Notes: a model not told the origin generated them from the sequence alone. Positions 16,592 to 26,299 are shown, counted from the stretch's first letter. The stretch is 58,343 nt of DNA from Desulfococcus sp. 4484_241 (GCA_002085115.1 MZGQ01000007.1:1-58343), one strand, 5' to 3'. Translations and numbers: made by a program.

Positions 16592-17281
16592 CTATCTTAT
16601 AATGCAGCTGCCCACCTTTTTCTCGGCAACGGCCTTGAATTTTTGGAGCTCATCTGCGTCAAATTGCGGGATATCTTTAAAAAATTCCGGGGCCAATACC
16701 CGGTCAGGCCTGAACTTTTGCAGAGCATACAGAGGCGCGCCCGCTATCATGTCGGTTATAATCTCCACGGTTTTAAGATCGACAAAAGGCCTTGCGCAGG
16801 TTGTCCTGAATTCATAATCAAGCCCCGATCCCCGTATTATATCGATACTGCGCACTATCTCTTCTGATGACACCTTTGGCCCGGCAAGCTCGGTGTAACG
16901 TGCCGGATCGGTTTTCACGTCCATCGCGATATAATCCACCAGGCGCTTTTTTACAAGGTCAAAGAGCATGTCCGGCATACTCCCGTTTGTGTCAAGCTTC
17001 ACACAAAAGCCGTCGGCTTTCAACCGCGAGCAGAAATCGGGCAGGTCCTGCCACAGGCATGGCTCTCCGCCGGTAATGGAGACACCGTCCAGAAATCCTT
17101 TTCGCACAGACAAAAAGGAGAAAAACTCCTTCTCATCCATAAGAGGGGGCGCACTTTTGGAAACCAGTTCAGGGTTATGGCAGTAAGGGCATCGGAAGTT
17201 GCACCCCACTGTAAATACAACGCAACAGAGCCTCCCCGGGTAATCGATGACCGAAGTTTTCTGTAAGCCGCCTATACGCAT
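16592..17281 (-). CDS. nrdG: Anaerobic ribonucleotide reductase activating protein (radical SAM)
   Basis: The 229-residue radical-SAM enzyme begins MRIGGLQKTSVIDYPGRLC and carries the [4Fe-4S] cluster motif CNFRCPYC (about residue 28), SITGGEPCLW for SAM binding and LDTNGSMP. This is the NrdG/PflA-like activase type that installs the glycyl radical on class III ribonucleotide reductase using a 5'-deoxyadenosyl radical. It lies 130 bp downstream of nrdD on the same strand, separated by a small hairpin. Everything needed for activity appears intact, in contrast to the disrupted nrdD. Confidence 0.92.
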   Translation of the reverse strand: MRIGGLQKTSVIDYPGRLCCVVFTVGCNFRCPYCHNPELVSKSAPPLMDEKEFFSFLSVRKGFLDGVSITGGEPCLWQDLPDFCSRLKADGFCVKLDTNGSMPDMLFDLVKKRLVDYIAMDVKTDPARYTELAGPKVSSEEIVRSIDIIRGSGLDYEFRTTCARPFVDLKTVEIITDMIAGAPLYALQKFRPDRVLAPEFFKDIPQFDADELQKFKAVAEKKVGSCIIR

Positions 17282-17316
17282 CGTTTTTTCTCATACATCA
17301 ACGCCGGGAAATGAAA

Positions 17317-17339
17317 AGGGCGACCTGCTGCGTCGCCCT
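17317..17339 (-). terminator. Hairpin between nrdD and nrdG
   Basis: An 8-bp stem AGGGCGAC / GTCGCCCT with a 7-nt loop, followed on the minus strand by TTTTC. It may be a weak terminator or attenuator that lowers nrdG expression relative to nrdD. Confidence 0.5.
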
Positions 17340-17410
17340 GCCCCGTTCCCCGGCCGATTCCCGATTACAGAAAGGCATCTTCCGGGCCGGGCCGGATTGA
17401 GATGCTCCGG

Positions 17411-19424
17411 TTAGCTTCCAACAGCAGCTGTGGCTTTGGGGCTGTTACTCTCTCTGGCCGTATACATAGGTATTTCATCTGTCTCCATGCTGACAGAAAC
17501 GCCTGCATCAAAGGTTTTTCTCATGCCAAACTCCACCTGTTTCCCATCGTTCCACTGGGATACGGGGCGCAAGTATCCGACTATGCGTGAATATACTTCT
17601 GTCTCTTCACCGCATTTCGGGCAACTTGTCTGCTCGCCATTCAGATATCCGTGGGATGGGCAGACACTGAAGGTTGGCGTAAGCGTGAAATATGGCAAAT
17701 GGAAGTTTTCGGCGACCTTGCGCACCAGGCACTTGGTGCTGCGCAGATCGCTGATCTGCTCACCGAGAAAAACATGAAAGACCGTTCCGCCCGTGTACTT
17801 GACCTGCAAATCGTCCTGGAGGCTCAATGCCTCGAAAATATCGTCGGTGTAGTTGACCGGAAGCTGCGTGGAATTGGTATAAAACGGCGCCGTTTTTTCC
17901 CCTTGGACATTCTCATTTGCACAGATTATATCGGGGAACCTGCTCTTGTCGAGCATGGCCAGCCTGAAGGCAGTACCTTCCGCAGGTGTGGCCTCGAGGT
18001 TGAATACATCACCGGTTTTCTCCTGGATCTCCGCAAGCCGCGCCCGCATAAAATCCATCACCTCAAGGGCAAACTCCCTGCCGGGGCTGCTTCCTATATC
18101 CTCGCCCATAAAATTGAGGCAGGCCTCGTTCATTCCAACCACACCGATGGTGGAAAAATGGTTCTTCCAGTAGGAACCGGCGGAGTCCTTTATTTTTTAC
18201 GACCCCGATCGAGCCGGTAAGCGGATTTGCGCCGAACAGGCCGCCTCCGCGCTTGGCCAGTTCCCTGTTGTCCAGCCTGAGACGGCAACACATGGAGCGG
18301 GCGTCTTCGGGAGACATGTCGGAGTTTATGAAATTTGAAAAGTATGGAATGCCATACTTCCCTGTCATCTGCCACACCGGGTCCAGCTCCGGATCGTCCC
18401 AGTCGAAATCACTTGTGATGTTGTATGTGGGAATCGGGAATGTAAAGACCCTTCCCTTGGCATCTCCCTCCATCATTATATTGGCAAAAGCCTTGTTTAT
18501 AAGATTCATCTCCTGCTGGAACATGCCGTAGGTCTCGGTGCCGCTGTATTTGCCACCTACAATAACGGGCTGATCCTTAAGGGTTGAAGGTACCTTCAGG
18601 TCCATGGTTATGTTGGTAAACGGGGTCTGGAAACCGACGCGCGTGGGTATGTTGATGTTGAACACGAACTCCTGCAGCGCCTGCTTGACTCCCCTGTAGT
18701 CCAGGTTGTCATGCCTGACAAAAGGAGCAAGAAGGGTGTCGAAGTTGGAAATAGCCTGGGCGCCGGCAGCCTCTCCCTGCAACGTGTAAAAAAAGTTGAC
18801 TATCTGCCCCAGTGCAGACCTGAAATGTCTGGGCGGCGAACTTTCAACCTTTCCCTTGACCCCCCTGAAACCCTGCATCAGCAGGTCCTGCAGATCCCAG
18901 CCCACGCAGTAAACTGAAAGGAGGCTAAGGTCGTGGATATGTATGTCCCCGCCCTTATGTGCGTCCCTTACCTCGGGCGGGTAAACCCTGTTGAGCCAGT
19001 ACTCGGCGGTTACATCGGAAGATATATAGTTGTTCAGCCCCTGGAGCGAATAGCTCATGTTGCTGTTTTCCTTTATCTTCCAGTCCATCTTTTCTATATA
19101 GTCCTCAACCAGCTTCACGCTGGCACGGGTTGCAATGTTCCTTATCTGGGTATGCTGCTCCCTGTATAGAATGTACGCCTTTGCAGTCTTGTAAAAAGGA
19201 GAATCCAGAAGAACACGTTCCACTATATCCTGGATCTCCTCCACTTCCGGCACCGGGCCAAGCCTCATCTGGCTGGCCAGTGTAAGCACCCTGAGAGTCA
19301 GCTTTTTCGCCTCCCTCAGGTCAAACTCTCCGGTAGCCCTGCCGGCCTTGGCGATAGCATCGGTGATCTTTTTGGAATCAAAAGTGGTGATCCTTCCATC
19401 ACGTTTCTTGATGCTTTCAAACAA
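17411..19424 (-). pseudogene. nrdD: Class III anaerobic ribonucleoside-triphosphate reductase, frameshifted and internally deleted
   Basis: The 5' part (from ATG 19424) encodes an ATP-cone (MFESIKKRDGRITTFDSKKI, residues 1-95) and the barrel domain with GDIHIHDLSLL, LLAPFVRHDNL, TFPIPTYNITSDFDW, RSMCCRLRLDNREL and GANPLTGSIGVV. At about 18190-18200 the frame is lost. The next frame resumes at KDSAGSYWKNHFSTIG and runs to 17411 with VGMNEACLNFMG, ATPAEGTAFRLA, CPSHGYLNGEQTSCPKC (metal site) and RIVGYLRPVSQWNDGK with the glycyl-radical Gly. Family members have roughly 50-65 more residues between the SIGVV and NHFSTIG motifs, so this is a deletion plus frameshift, not a single-base error. Preceded by two NrdR boxes and followed by nrdG. 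Either a real lesion or an assembly fault. Confidence 0.85.
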
Positions 19425-19568
19425 TTGTTCCCTCCTTTTGCGGTTGCGCCAACTGTTCGTTTAAATAAAGAGACAAACACGGGTTACAAGCAAACATAAT
19501 ACGAGACTGCAGCTGTCAATCTTTTTGGAAAAATTTTTTTAAATTTTTTGAAGCAGACTTAGGCTACC

Positions 19569-19611
19569 CAATATATAGTGATGTGTCAACAAAAAAGAAC
19601 AATATATAGTG
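19569..19611 (-). promoter_or_regulatory. Two NrdR boxes upstream of nrdD
   Basis: The 12-mer CAATATATAGTG occurs twice, at 19569-19580 and 19600-19611, exactly 31 bp apart (three helical turns). Read on the coding strand it is CACTATATATTG, matching the NrdR box ACACwATATATwGTGT. Paired boxes with this phasing are the standard operator of the ATP/dATP-sensing repressor NrdR, whose gene is not in this window. They lie about 145-190 bp upstream of the nrdD start. Confidence 0.88.
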
Positions 19612-19695
19612 TTTTTTGAAAATAACGGAGACGTGCATATAATTTATTGTTCTTTTCTTTAACATAAACCCTGCCGTGACCTGCTGCCGGCCAAA

Positions 19696-21129
19696 TCATC
19701 CCTTTACAACGATAAGAGGCCTGATTCTCGCCACCTTTTTTGAAATGCCGGCCCTGTGAACGATATCCACCACCTCATCAACGTTTTTGTATGCCTCCGA
19801 TATCTCCTCTGCCGCAGTACCGGAAGCGGCACAGCGCAGGATGATCCCCTGCTGCTTCATTTCGCCAAAAAGCTCTCTTCCCCGTGCAGCCTTCCTGGCT
19901 GCTTTGCGGCTGAGCACCCTGCCTGCACCGTGGCAGGTGGAGCCGAAACTCTCTGCCATCGCCTTTTCGGTTCCAACCAGCACGTAGGAACCCCTCGCCA
20001 TATCTCCAGGGACCAGAACCGGCTGGCCAACATCCTTATACTCTTCGCAAAGTGACGCATGCCCCGGCGGGAAGGCACGGGTCGCCCCTTTTCGATGAAC
20101 ACACACATGGCGGGGCTTTCCGTCAACCGTGTGGACCTCTTTTTTTGCAATGTTGTGGCACACATCATAAACCAGCCGCATACCGATATCTGACGGCCCT
20201 TTTTTGAAAACGCGCGAAAACACCTGCCTTGCAAGATGCATCAGTATCTGGCGGTTTATCCATGCAAAGTTTGCCGCACATGCAAGGGCGGCAAAATACT
20301 GCTGCCCTGCCGGCGAGGAAACAGGAGCGCAGGCAAGCTGCCGGTCGACAAGTTCAATGCCGCTTTTGTGTGACTCTTTCGCCATTACCGCAAGGTAATC
20401 GTCGCAAACCTGGTGTCCGAGTCCGCGCGATCCTGAATGGAGCATAACAGTTACGCAGCCTTTGAACAGGCCGAACCTGGCTGCCGTATCAGGGGCAAAA
20501 ATATCTTCAACAACGCCGACCTCGAGAAAATGGTTGCCGGACCCGAGCGTGCCAAGCTGGTTTTTTCCCCTTTCAAGGGCCTTTGTGCTGACCGCCGAAG
20601 GATCGGCTCCATCCATGCAACCTTTATCTTCTGTCCTTTCAATATCACCCGGCTCCCCCATGCCCATGTCAAGCGCCCAGGACGCGCCCTTCGATATTGC
20701 GCGCCGCTCTTCGGATAGTGTCAGCCTGATGGTACCGGTGGAGCCAACGCCGCACGGGATCCCTGCGTAAAGAGCATCCGCCAGTTCAACAGCACGGGGT
20801 GCAACCTCGTCTTCGGTAAGCCTGGTTGAGGCAAGTCTCACTCCGCAGTTTATATCGTACCCGACTCCTCCGGGAGAAATGATTCCGTCCTTCATGTCAA
20901 ATGCAGCCACGCCGCCTATGGGAAACCCGTATCCCCAATGGATATCAGGCATGGCAAGAGATGCCTTAACTATGCCCGGCAGGGTTGCCACGTTTGCCAC
21001 CTGCCGGCACGCTTCGTCATGGGCCAGGCGCTCCCCGGCATCGGGGCCGCCATAGATAATCCCCGGCACCAGCATGGGCCCGGTCCTGGGGATCTCCCAC
21101 CTGTACTCATCAATACGTATCAATTCCAT
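19696..21129 (-). CDS. rtcB: RtcB-family RNA ligase
   Basis: The 477-residue product is a GTP- and Mn-dependent RNA ligase that joins 2',3'-cyclic-phosphate (3'-phosphate) and 5'-OH ends in tRNA splicing or RNA repair. Motifs are SLAMPDIHWGYGFPIGGVAA, SPGGVGYDINCGVRL with the metal-binding Asp and Cys (about residue 98), LGTLGSGNHFLEVG, VMLHSGSRGLGHQV, CVHRKGATRAFPPG and, near the end, STCHGAGRVLSR containing the His that takes GMP. Full length. The gene stands alone; no archease or RtcA/RtcR gene is adjacent. It shares the intergenic region with nothing divergent: nrdD lies downstream on the same strand. Confidence 0.93.
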   Translation of the reverse strand: MELIRIDEYRWEIPRTGPMLVPGIIYGGPDAGERLAHDEACRQVANVATLPGIVKASLAMPDIHWGYGFPIGGVAAFDMKDGIISPGGVGYDINCGVRLASTRLTEDEVAPRAVELADALYAGIPCGVGSTGTIRLTLSEERRAISKGASWALDMGMGEPGDIERTEDKGCMDGADPSAVSTKALERGKNQLGTLGSGNHFLEVGVVEDIFAPDTAARFGLFKGCVTVMLHSGSRGLGHQVCDDYLAVMAKESHKSGIELVDRQLACAPVSSPAGQQYFAALACAANFAWINRQILMHLARQVFSRVFKKGPSDIGMRLVYDVCHNIAKKEVHTVDGKPRHVCVHRKGATRAFPPGHASLCEEYKDVGQPVLVPGDMARGSYVLVGTEKAMAESFGSTCHGAGRVLSRKAARKAARGRELFGEMKQQGIILRCAASGTAAEEISEAYKNVDEVVDIVHRAGISKKVARIRPLIVVKG

Positions 21130-21183
21130 GTTGTTTGCATGCTGTAAAAATTAAAAGAAAGACAAGACCTAACGATATGATTG

Positions 21184-23862
21184 TCAATGGGCCTCGGCCC
21201 AGTTTTCTCCCTCTGCAACGTTTACCTTGAGTTTTACCTCAAGCTCGCAGATATTTTCCATTATATCCTTCACGAGATTTTTCACATCTTCTTTCTCCTG
21301 TGGCGGGCACTCGAGAACGATTTCATCATGAACCGAAAGAATCATACACGACTCGTATCCTTTTTTATTCAGTTCACTTTCCGTTTTTATCATGGCCAGC
21401 TTTATTATGTCCGCAGCCGTCCCCTGTATGGGGGTATTTATGGCCGCCCGTTCCGCAATCCCCCTGAGGGTACGGTTGGGACTGTGAATATCGGGAAGGT
21501 GACGTATGCGCCCGAACATGGTGCGGGTCTGGCCGGTCTCCCTGGCCTCCTCAACGGCCCTTTCCATGAACTCCTTGACCCCCTTGTACCTGGCAAGGTA
21601 GCTGTCGATGTAGTTTTTCGCCATCTTCTGGCTTATGCCAAGATCCCTTGCAAGGCCAAAAGGGCTGATCCCGTAGACTATGCCGAAGTTTATCGCCTTT
21701 GCCTGGCGTCTCAAATCATCGGTGATCATCTCCGGAAAAACCTGGAAGACCTCTTCCGCGGTACGGGTGTGTATATCTTCGTCGTTGCGGAACGCTTCCA
21801 TGAGTATCGGGTCCCTGGAATAGTGTGCAAGAATCCTGAGCTCAACCTGCGAGTAGTCAGCCGACACAAACACCCAGCCGGGCCTTGGTATAAAGGCCTT
21901 TCTTATCTGTCGTCCCTCCTCTGTCCTGACCGGTATGTTCTGAAGGTTAGGGTCGGTGCTGCTCAGCCTGCCTGTTGCGGTTGCGGTCTGGTTGTATGAG
22001 GTGTGTATGCGGCCGGTCTCCGGGTTTATGAGTCCGGGCAAAGCATCTGCATAGGTTGATTTCAGCTTTGACAGGGTACGGTGCCGAAGCAGCAAAACCG
22101 GCAGTTCATGGTGTGCGGCAAGGGTTGTAAGGACATCCGCATCTGTTGAATAACCGGTCTTCTTTTTTGTCTTTTTCTGGGTGGGCAGCCCGAGCTTGTC
22201 AAACAGTATGGCCCCCAACTGCTGTGGAGAGTTTATGTTAAACTTTTCCCCGGCCAGGGCGTAGATGTTCTCTTCAAGGACCGCTAACTGGGCTTCAAAA
22301 TGCTTGGAAAGCGCTTCGAGCGCGTCGGTGTCAACGGCCACCCCCCGCTTTTCCATATTCATAAGAACCGGCACAAGCGGCATCTCGATGGTTTCAAACA
22401 GTTCCCAAAGGCCGGCATCTTTCAGTTCCTTTTCGAGGAGTTCATAAACGCAAAGCGTTATATCCGCGTCTTCGCAGGAATAGGGAACAGCCTCTTCCAC
22501 AGGAACCGCGGAAAAGCACCTGGCATTCTTGCCTGAACCGGCTACCTCTTCATACGATATCATCCTGTGGCCGAGGTAATCGAGCGCTAACCGGTCAAGC
22601 CCATAGCTCCTTCGGGTCGGATTGAGAAGGTAAGCCGCTACCATAGTGTCCGCCACCGGCCCCAGGATACGCAGGCCGTGACGTGAAAGCACCATCCAGT
22701 CATACTTTACGTTCTGGCCGATCTTTCTTGTTTTTCGGTCCTCGAACACCGGCTGCAGGCGGGAAATGACCATATTGATATTCAGCTGGGCAGGCGCTCC
22801 GTCATACATATGCCCGACCGGAATGTAAAAGGCCTCGTCAGGTGACACGGATATTGAAATGCCGACAAGCCCTGCCCGCATGGGGTCTTTAGACGTAGTT
22901 TCGGTATCAAAGGCGAACGCATGCACTTCGGATAGGCGTTCTGCCAGCGAGTCAAGCTCCTGCGTCGAAAAAACGGGTACGTACCGCTTTTGTGAAAGAT
23001 CGCTCTTTTGGGGAAACTCCTTCTGAAGCGCGGTAAACTCAAGCTCGCCGAACAGTTCGGATAAAATGTTGTTGTCCGGCTCTGTCACCCTGAACAGCTC
23101 TATATCCCACTTAAGCGGCACGTTGGTGTCGATTGTTACAAGTTGCTTTGCCAGGTAGGCATCCTGCCTGTAGGAGATGAGGTTTTCCTTTTGTTTCGGT
23201 TTTTTTATCTTTTCAACTTGTTCATACAGCCCTTCAAGTGAGCCAAACTCTTTTATGAGTTGTATTGCGGTCTTTTCACCTATGCCCGGCACTCCCCTGA
23301 TGTTGTCCGAAGTGTCTCCGGCCAGGGCCATAACATCCACGACCCTGGACGGTTCCACGCCGAATTTTTTTAAAACAGCTTCCTTGTCTATGGTTATCTC
23401 CTTCATGGGATCCCAGATCGTTATCCTGTCGGTAACCAGCTGGGCAAAATCCTTGTCACCGGAAACTATAACAACGTGAAACCCCTCCTTTTCGGCCCTG
23501 ACTGCCAGGCTGCCTATAAGGTCGTCCGCCTCGTATCCCTGCTGTTCGAGCATGTGCAGCTTAAAGCCGCGCACAATCTTTTTTATGTAAGGAATCTGCA
23601 CGGCCATATCCTCCGCCATTGCAGGGCGGTTGGCCTTGTAATCTTCGAAAATCTCGTGCCTGAAAGTAGGCCCCTTTGCATCGAAACATACCACTGCATA
23701 CTCGGGGGATTTTTCCCTGATTAGCTTTATCAGCATCCTGGTAAAACTGAATATTGCATTTGTGGGAAGCCCCCTGGAGTTGGAAAGGTTGCGCACGGCA
23801 TGGTAACCGCGATGTATGTAAGCAGTACCGTCTATGAGGTATAAAACAGGATCGTTTGGCAT
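21184..23862 (-). CDS. polA: DNA polymerase I
   Basis: The 892-residue product has all three domains. The 5'-3' exonuclease domain (residues 1-290) has YLIDGTAYIHRGYHA, VSGDKDFAQLV and GVPGIGEKTAIQLI. The 3'-5' exonuclease has AFDTETTSKDP, which keeps the DxE metal ligands. The polymerase domain has TATGRLSSTDPNLQNIPVRT, VFVSADYSQVELRILAHYS, RRQAKAINFGIVYGISPFGL and a C-terminal SVHDEIVLECP. It fills gaps and removes primers during replication and repair. Intact proofreading motifs distinguish it from polymerases that have lost that activity. It lies 54 bp upstream of rtcB on the same strand. Confidence 0.96.
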   Translation of the reverse strand: MPNDPVLYLIDGTAYIHRGYHAVRNLSNSRGLPTNAIFSFTRMLIKLIREKSPEYAVVCFDAKGPTFRHEIFEDYKANRPAMAEDMAVQIPYIKKIVRGFKLHMLEQQGYEADDLIGSLAVRAEKEGFHVVIVSGDKDFAQLVTDRITIWDPMKEITIDKEAVLKKFGVEPSRVVDVMALAGDTSDNIRGVPGIGEKTAIQLIKEFGSLEGLYEQVEKIKKPKQKENLISYRQDAYLAKQLVTIDTNVPLKWDIELFRVTEPDNNILSELFGELEFTALQKEFPQKSDLSQKRYVPVFSTQELDSLAERLSEVHAFAFDTETTSKDPMRAGLVGISISVSPDEAFYIPVGHMYDGAPAQLNINMVISRLQPVFEDRKTRKIGQNVKYDWMVLSRHGLRILGPVADTMVAAYLLNPTRRSYGLDRLALDYLGHRMISYEEVAGSGKNARCFSAVPVEEAVPYSCEDADITLCVYELLEKELKDAGLWELFETIEMPLVPVLMNMEKRGVAVDTDALEALSKHFEAQLAVLEENIYALAGEKFNINSPQQLGAILFDKLGLPTQKKTKKKTGYSTDADVLTTLAAHHELPVLLLRHRTLSKLKSTYADALPGLINPETGRIHTSYNQTATATGRLSSTDPNLQNIPVRTEEGRQIRKAFIPRPGWVFVSADYSQVELRILAHYSRDPILMEAFRNDEDIHTRTAEEVFQVFPEMITDDLRRQAKAINFGIVYGISPFGLARDLGISQKMAKNYIDSYLARYKGVKEFMERAVEEARETGQTRTMFGRIRHLPDIHSPNRTLRGIAERAAINTPIQGTAADIIKLAMIKTESELNKKGYESCMILSVHDEIVLECPPQEKEDVKNLVKDIMENICELEVKLKVNVAEGENWAEAH

Positions 23863-24017
23863 ATTTTCACCATGCAGATACAGCGGTTATTGGTATTTGT
23901 GGGTTATACCACGGGAAAAAACCGCGGGCAAGCCGTCCAAAAACATGGGACCTGCCGCACACAGGCGGCACCATTGCCGGGTGCGGCCAGCTGTCTGTAA
24001 ACCATCCGGGCATCTGT

Positions 24018-24692
24018 TCAGCAAATAGCCAGGAAAGCCGTTTCCATGGTAAGCCTTGCAGCATAAGGAGCCGGGCCTGACGTGAGATTGGACAGCCCTG
24101 CAATGGTTCGTACCGGGAAACCGTACAGCTCTCCAAGATTCCGGATGACGGACAGAATGTCACGGTTGTGCCGTGCCCCGTTTTCCCAGACAAGGGGTGC
24201 TACAACCGGGTCGATTATCAGGCGCTCCGGGTTAAGGCCGCTTTTTTCAGCGCACACCAGAAGCTCAGATGCGATTTCGAAACATCCGGCCTCGTCAACA
24301 GGCACCCGGCTGTCAGGAGAGAGCAGATACCCTATTATATCTGCATCAAACTCAACGGCAAGCGGCAGTATCCTTTCGATCCTGGCAGGTTCCAACGAGA
24401 ACCCGTTTATTATTACCGGATTCGAGCTTGCGGCAAGACCGGCGGCAAGAGCGTCCGGATTGGTGGTGTCAAGCAGAAGCGGCAGGTCGGTCACCGACTG
24501 CACCGTTTCGACAAGAAACTTCATTTTTTGTCCGGGATCTTTTTTAAGCGGTCCTGGATTGATATCAACAGCGTCCGCACCGGATTTTACACACCTTTTG
24601 ACAAGATCCCGGATGGGGCCGGGGTCCATAAGCTCGACCGCCCTGGCCACTTTCGGATCGGTTATTTGCAGGTTGTCGGCTGCCAGGAACAT
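24018..24692 (-). CDS. Pterin-binding (dihydropteroate synthase / MeTr-like) domain protein
   Basis: The 224-residue product resembles the pterin-binding TIM barrel of corrinoid-dependent methyltransferases (AcsE, MetH, MtgA type). Evidence is GADAVDINPGPLKKDPGQKM, LPLLLDTTNPDALAAGLAAS, NPVIINGFSLEPARIE, RLIIDPVVAPLVWENG and a GLSNLTSGPAPYAAR motif late in the barrel. It would bind methyl- or methylene-tetrahydrofolate-like cofactors. It is shorter than typical family members (about 260-290) and ends right after TMETAFLAIC; another frame just downstream has family-like CRLCAAGPMFLDGLP, so a late frameshift is possible. Its start overlaps the deacetylase gene by 31 bp, implying translational coupling. 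A link with the nearby metV is plausible. Confidence 0.65.
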   Translation of the reverse strand: MFLAADNLQITDPKVARAVELMDPGPIRDLVKRCVKSGADAVDINPGPLKKDPGQKMKFLVETVQSVTDLPLLLDTTNPDALAAGLAASSNPVIINGFSLEPARIERILPLAVEFDADIIGYLLSPDSRVPVDEAGCFEIASELLVCAEKSGLNPERLIIDPVVAPLVWENGARHNRDILSVIRNLGELYGFPVRTIAGLSNLTSGPAPYAARLTMETAFLAIC

Positions 24693-25432
24693 CCGGCCAT
24701 CCCTTTCATCAGGGCAAGAACGTTTTGCCCCAGCACATCATGGTTATATCCGCCCTCAAGCACGGCAAAGCATCCGCTTCCGGCACGTCTTGCAGCATCG
24801 CTGACCATGCTTCCTGTCTTGAAATAATCCTCCGTCAGCAGCACGCCTCCCCAGTCCTCCACGTGATTGTCAAACCCGGCGGAAACACCTATTATGTCGG
24901 CGTCACAACGTTCCATCTCCCGTTCCACCTCCAGCAGATAGGCATCCCTTTTTGTTGCCTCAATGTTGTGAACCGTCACATAGTCCCTGTCCTCGAATAT
25001 ATTTACCGTGCCGTCGCCATAGTGCAAGTCTATATCCAGCACGTAGGCTGTTTCGATCCTGCCCCTTCGTTTCAGGGACTCTATGGCTATGGCCATGTTA
25101 TTGAAGTAGCAAAATCCCCAGCTTGAGTCAGCAGACGCATGGTGACCAGGCGGACGCACCAGGGCGAAACATGGCTCGGCAAGCCCGGTTTCAGCAGCCT
25201 GAACGGTTGCGCCTGCGGCAAGGACAGATATGGGGTAAAGCCTGCTGTCTTGCACATACTCTATATGTTTTTGCGTATGAACAGCGGCAACGTCATCATG
25301 GAAAGCCGGTTCGGCCCTGACGAACTCGGAAAACGGCTCTATGACCCTTACCACCGCCTCCATCCTGCCCTTTTCCGCAGCCGGGTCGGATGTGTACACC
25401 TGGTAAAAATCGTTGTGAAAAAAAACCTTCAT
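24662..25432 (-). CDS. Histone-deacetylase-family hydrolase (acetylpolyamine amidohydrolase-like)
   Basis: The 256-residue product belongs to the zinc-dependent arginase/HDAC fold. Visible are ALVRPPGHHASADSSWGFCY with the catalytic tandem His (about residues 95-97), NNMAIAIESL, the zinc ligands in VLDIDLHYGDGTVNIF (Asp and His), the third zinc Asp in GVSAGFDNH, and LEGGYNHDVLG. Bacterial members deacetylate acetylated polyamines, small molecules or proteins; the substrate here is unknown. It is shorter than AcuC proteins (about 380) and starts directly with the strand KVFFHNDFYQVY. It is transcribed with the overlapping pterin-binding gene. Confidence 0.85.
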   Translation of the reverse strand: MKVFFHNDFYQVYTSDPAAEKGRMEAVVRVIEPFSEFVRAEPAFHDDVAAVHTQKHIEYVQDSRLYPISVLAAGATVQAAETGLAEPCFALVRPPGHHASADSSWGFCYFNNMAIAIESLKRRGRIETAYVLDIDLHYGDGTVNIFEDRDYVTVHNIEATKRDAYLLEVEREMERCDADIIGVSAGFDNHVEDWGGVLLTEDYFKTGSMVSDAARRAGSGCFAVLEGGYNHDVLGQNVLALMKGMAGCSWQPTTCK

Positions 25433-25564
25433 TCAAAACCGGAATAAAGTGGTTCCTGAGTCTTTTCTTTGTCTGACACTATTTTCAGTTTCCATCCATA
25501 AAATGATCTTTTCCATCTGTCAAGCCGCGTGGGGGGTGTGCCATACTTATGGTATGGTTGGAAA

Positions 25565-26299
25565 CTACCTGACCATGTCCACAATCCAGTCTATACCCGG
25601 AATCCTGGCCATGAACCATCCTGAAAAATGGCGCACCATGGGCGGCGACGTTTTGACCGTGGGAGGTGATAACCGCTGAAGGCTCTTGTCCCTGTGCATT
25701 TTTGCAAGTTCGGCAAGTGCGTCCATGTCTGCGGTTTTTTCTATCTTCCTCCACACACAGTTTCTGTCGGGATCAACAACACAGGGGCCCTCTGTTTCGG
25801 GCGCGCCTTTACATGGCCCGTACTTTTTCTTTGCCGGGCATGATGAAACAGGACAAACTCCTTTTGTATATGTAAGAACACAGTGATCGCAGAACTGGCA
25901 GATCCCGACATCAAGCGGGGACATGCTGGTTGCAACCACCCCGCTTCCAAGAGAATCAAGGGCGGCTACAACCGGAACACCCGGATCGCACAAAAATGCG
26001 CTTTTAACTCCGCCGGCGCATGAAAGCACGACAAGCGCGTCGCAGTATGACAGTTTAGGTTTCAGGTAAATATCGATATATTTGCGCATTATTTCTTCAG
26101 AACAGCAAACGTTCACCGTTTTTGCCAGAACCACACGTTTACCCCATTGTTTCAGCAGGTTATTCATCACGCGCAGGCCGCGCCTGCCCCCGGTTCCGTT
26201 AAGGTTGGCACACACGGTGCAGGCAAAAACAGCAACGTTGTCCTTCCCGGAAAGCGCCATACGTATCTCTTTGGCCGGTTTCCATGCAGATATCAACAT
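25565..26299 (-). CDS. metV: MetV-like methylene-tetrahydrofolate reductase C-terminal domain protein
   Basis: The 244-residue product matches the Cys-rich MTHFR C-terminal domain (PF12225), known in acetogens and sulfate reducers as MetV, the partner of MetF in the methyl branch of the Wood-Ljungdahl pathway. Cysteine clusters are FACTVCANLNGTGGRRG near the N-terminus, VCCSEEIMRKY, CQFCDHCVLTYTKGVCPV, SCPAKKKYGPCKGAP and RNCVWRKI, enough for Fe-S clusters and zinc. A ribosome site AAAGGA lies upstream. No metF is adjacent within the window. A small remnant of a CCG-domain (HdrB-like) gene lies directly upstream, suggesting that an original metF-metV-hdr type cluster has been broken up. Confidence 0.82.
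   Translation of the reverse strand: MLISAWKPAKEIRMALSGKDNVAVFACTVCANLNGTGGRRGLRVMNNLLKQWGKRVVLAKTVNVCCSEEIMRKYIDIYLKPKLSYCDALVVLSCAGGVKSAFLCDPGVPVVAALDSLGSGVVATSMSPLDVGICQFCDHCVLTYTKGVCPVSSCPAKKKYGPCKGAPETEGPCVVDPDRNCVWRKIEKTADMDALAELAKMHRDKSLQRLSPPTVKTSPPMVRHFSGWFMARIPGIDWIVDMVR

Noticed and set aside
24082-24804. A 240-codon plus-strand frame
   Set aside because: Antisense to the overlapping pterin-binding and deacetylase genes; composition Ser/Arg-rich as expected of a shadow frame.
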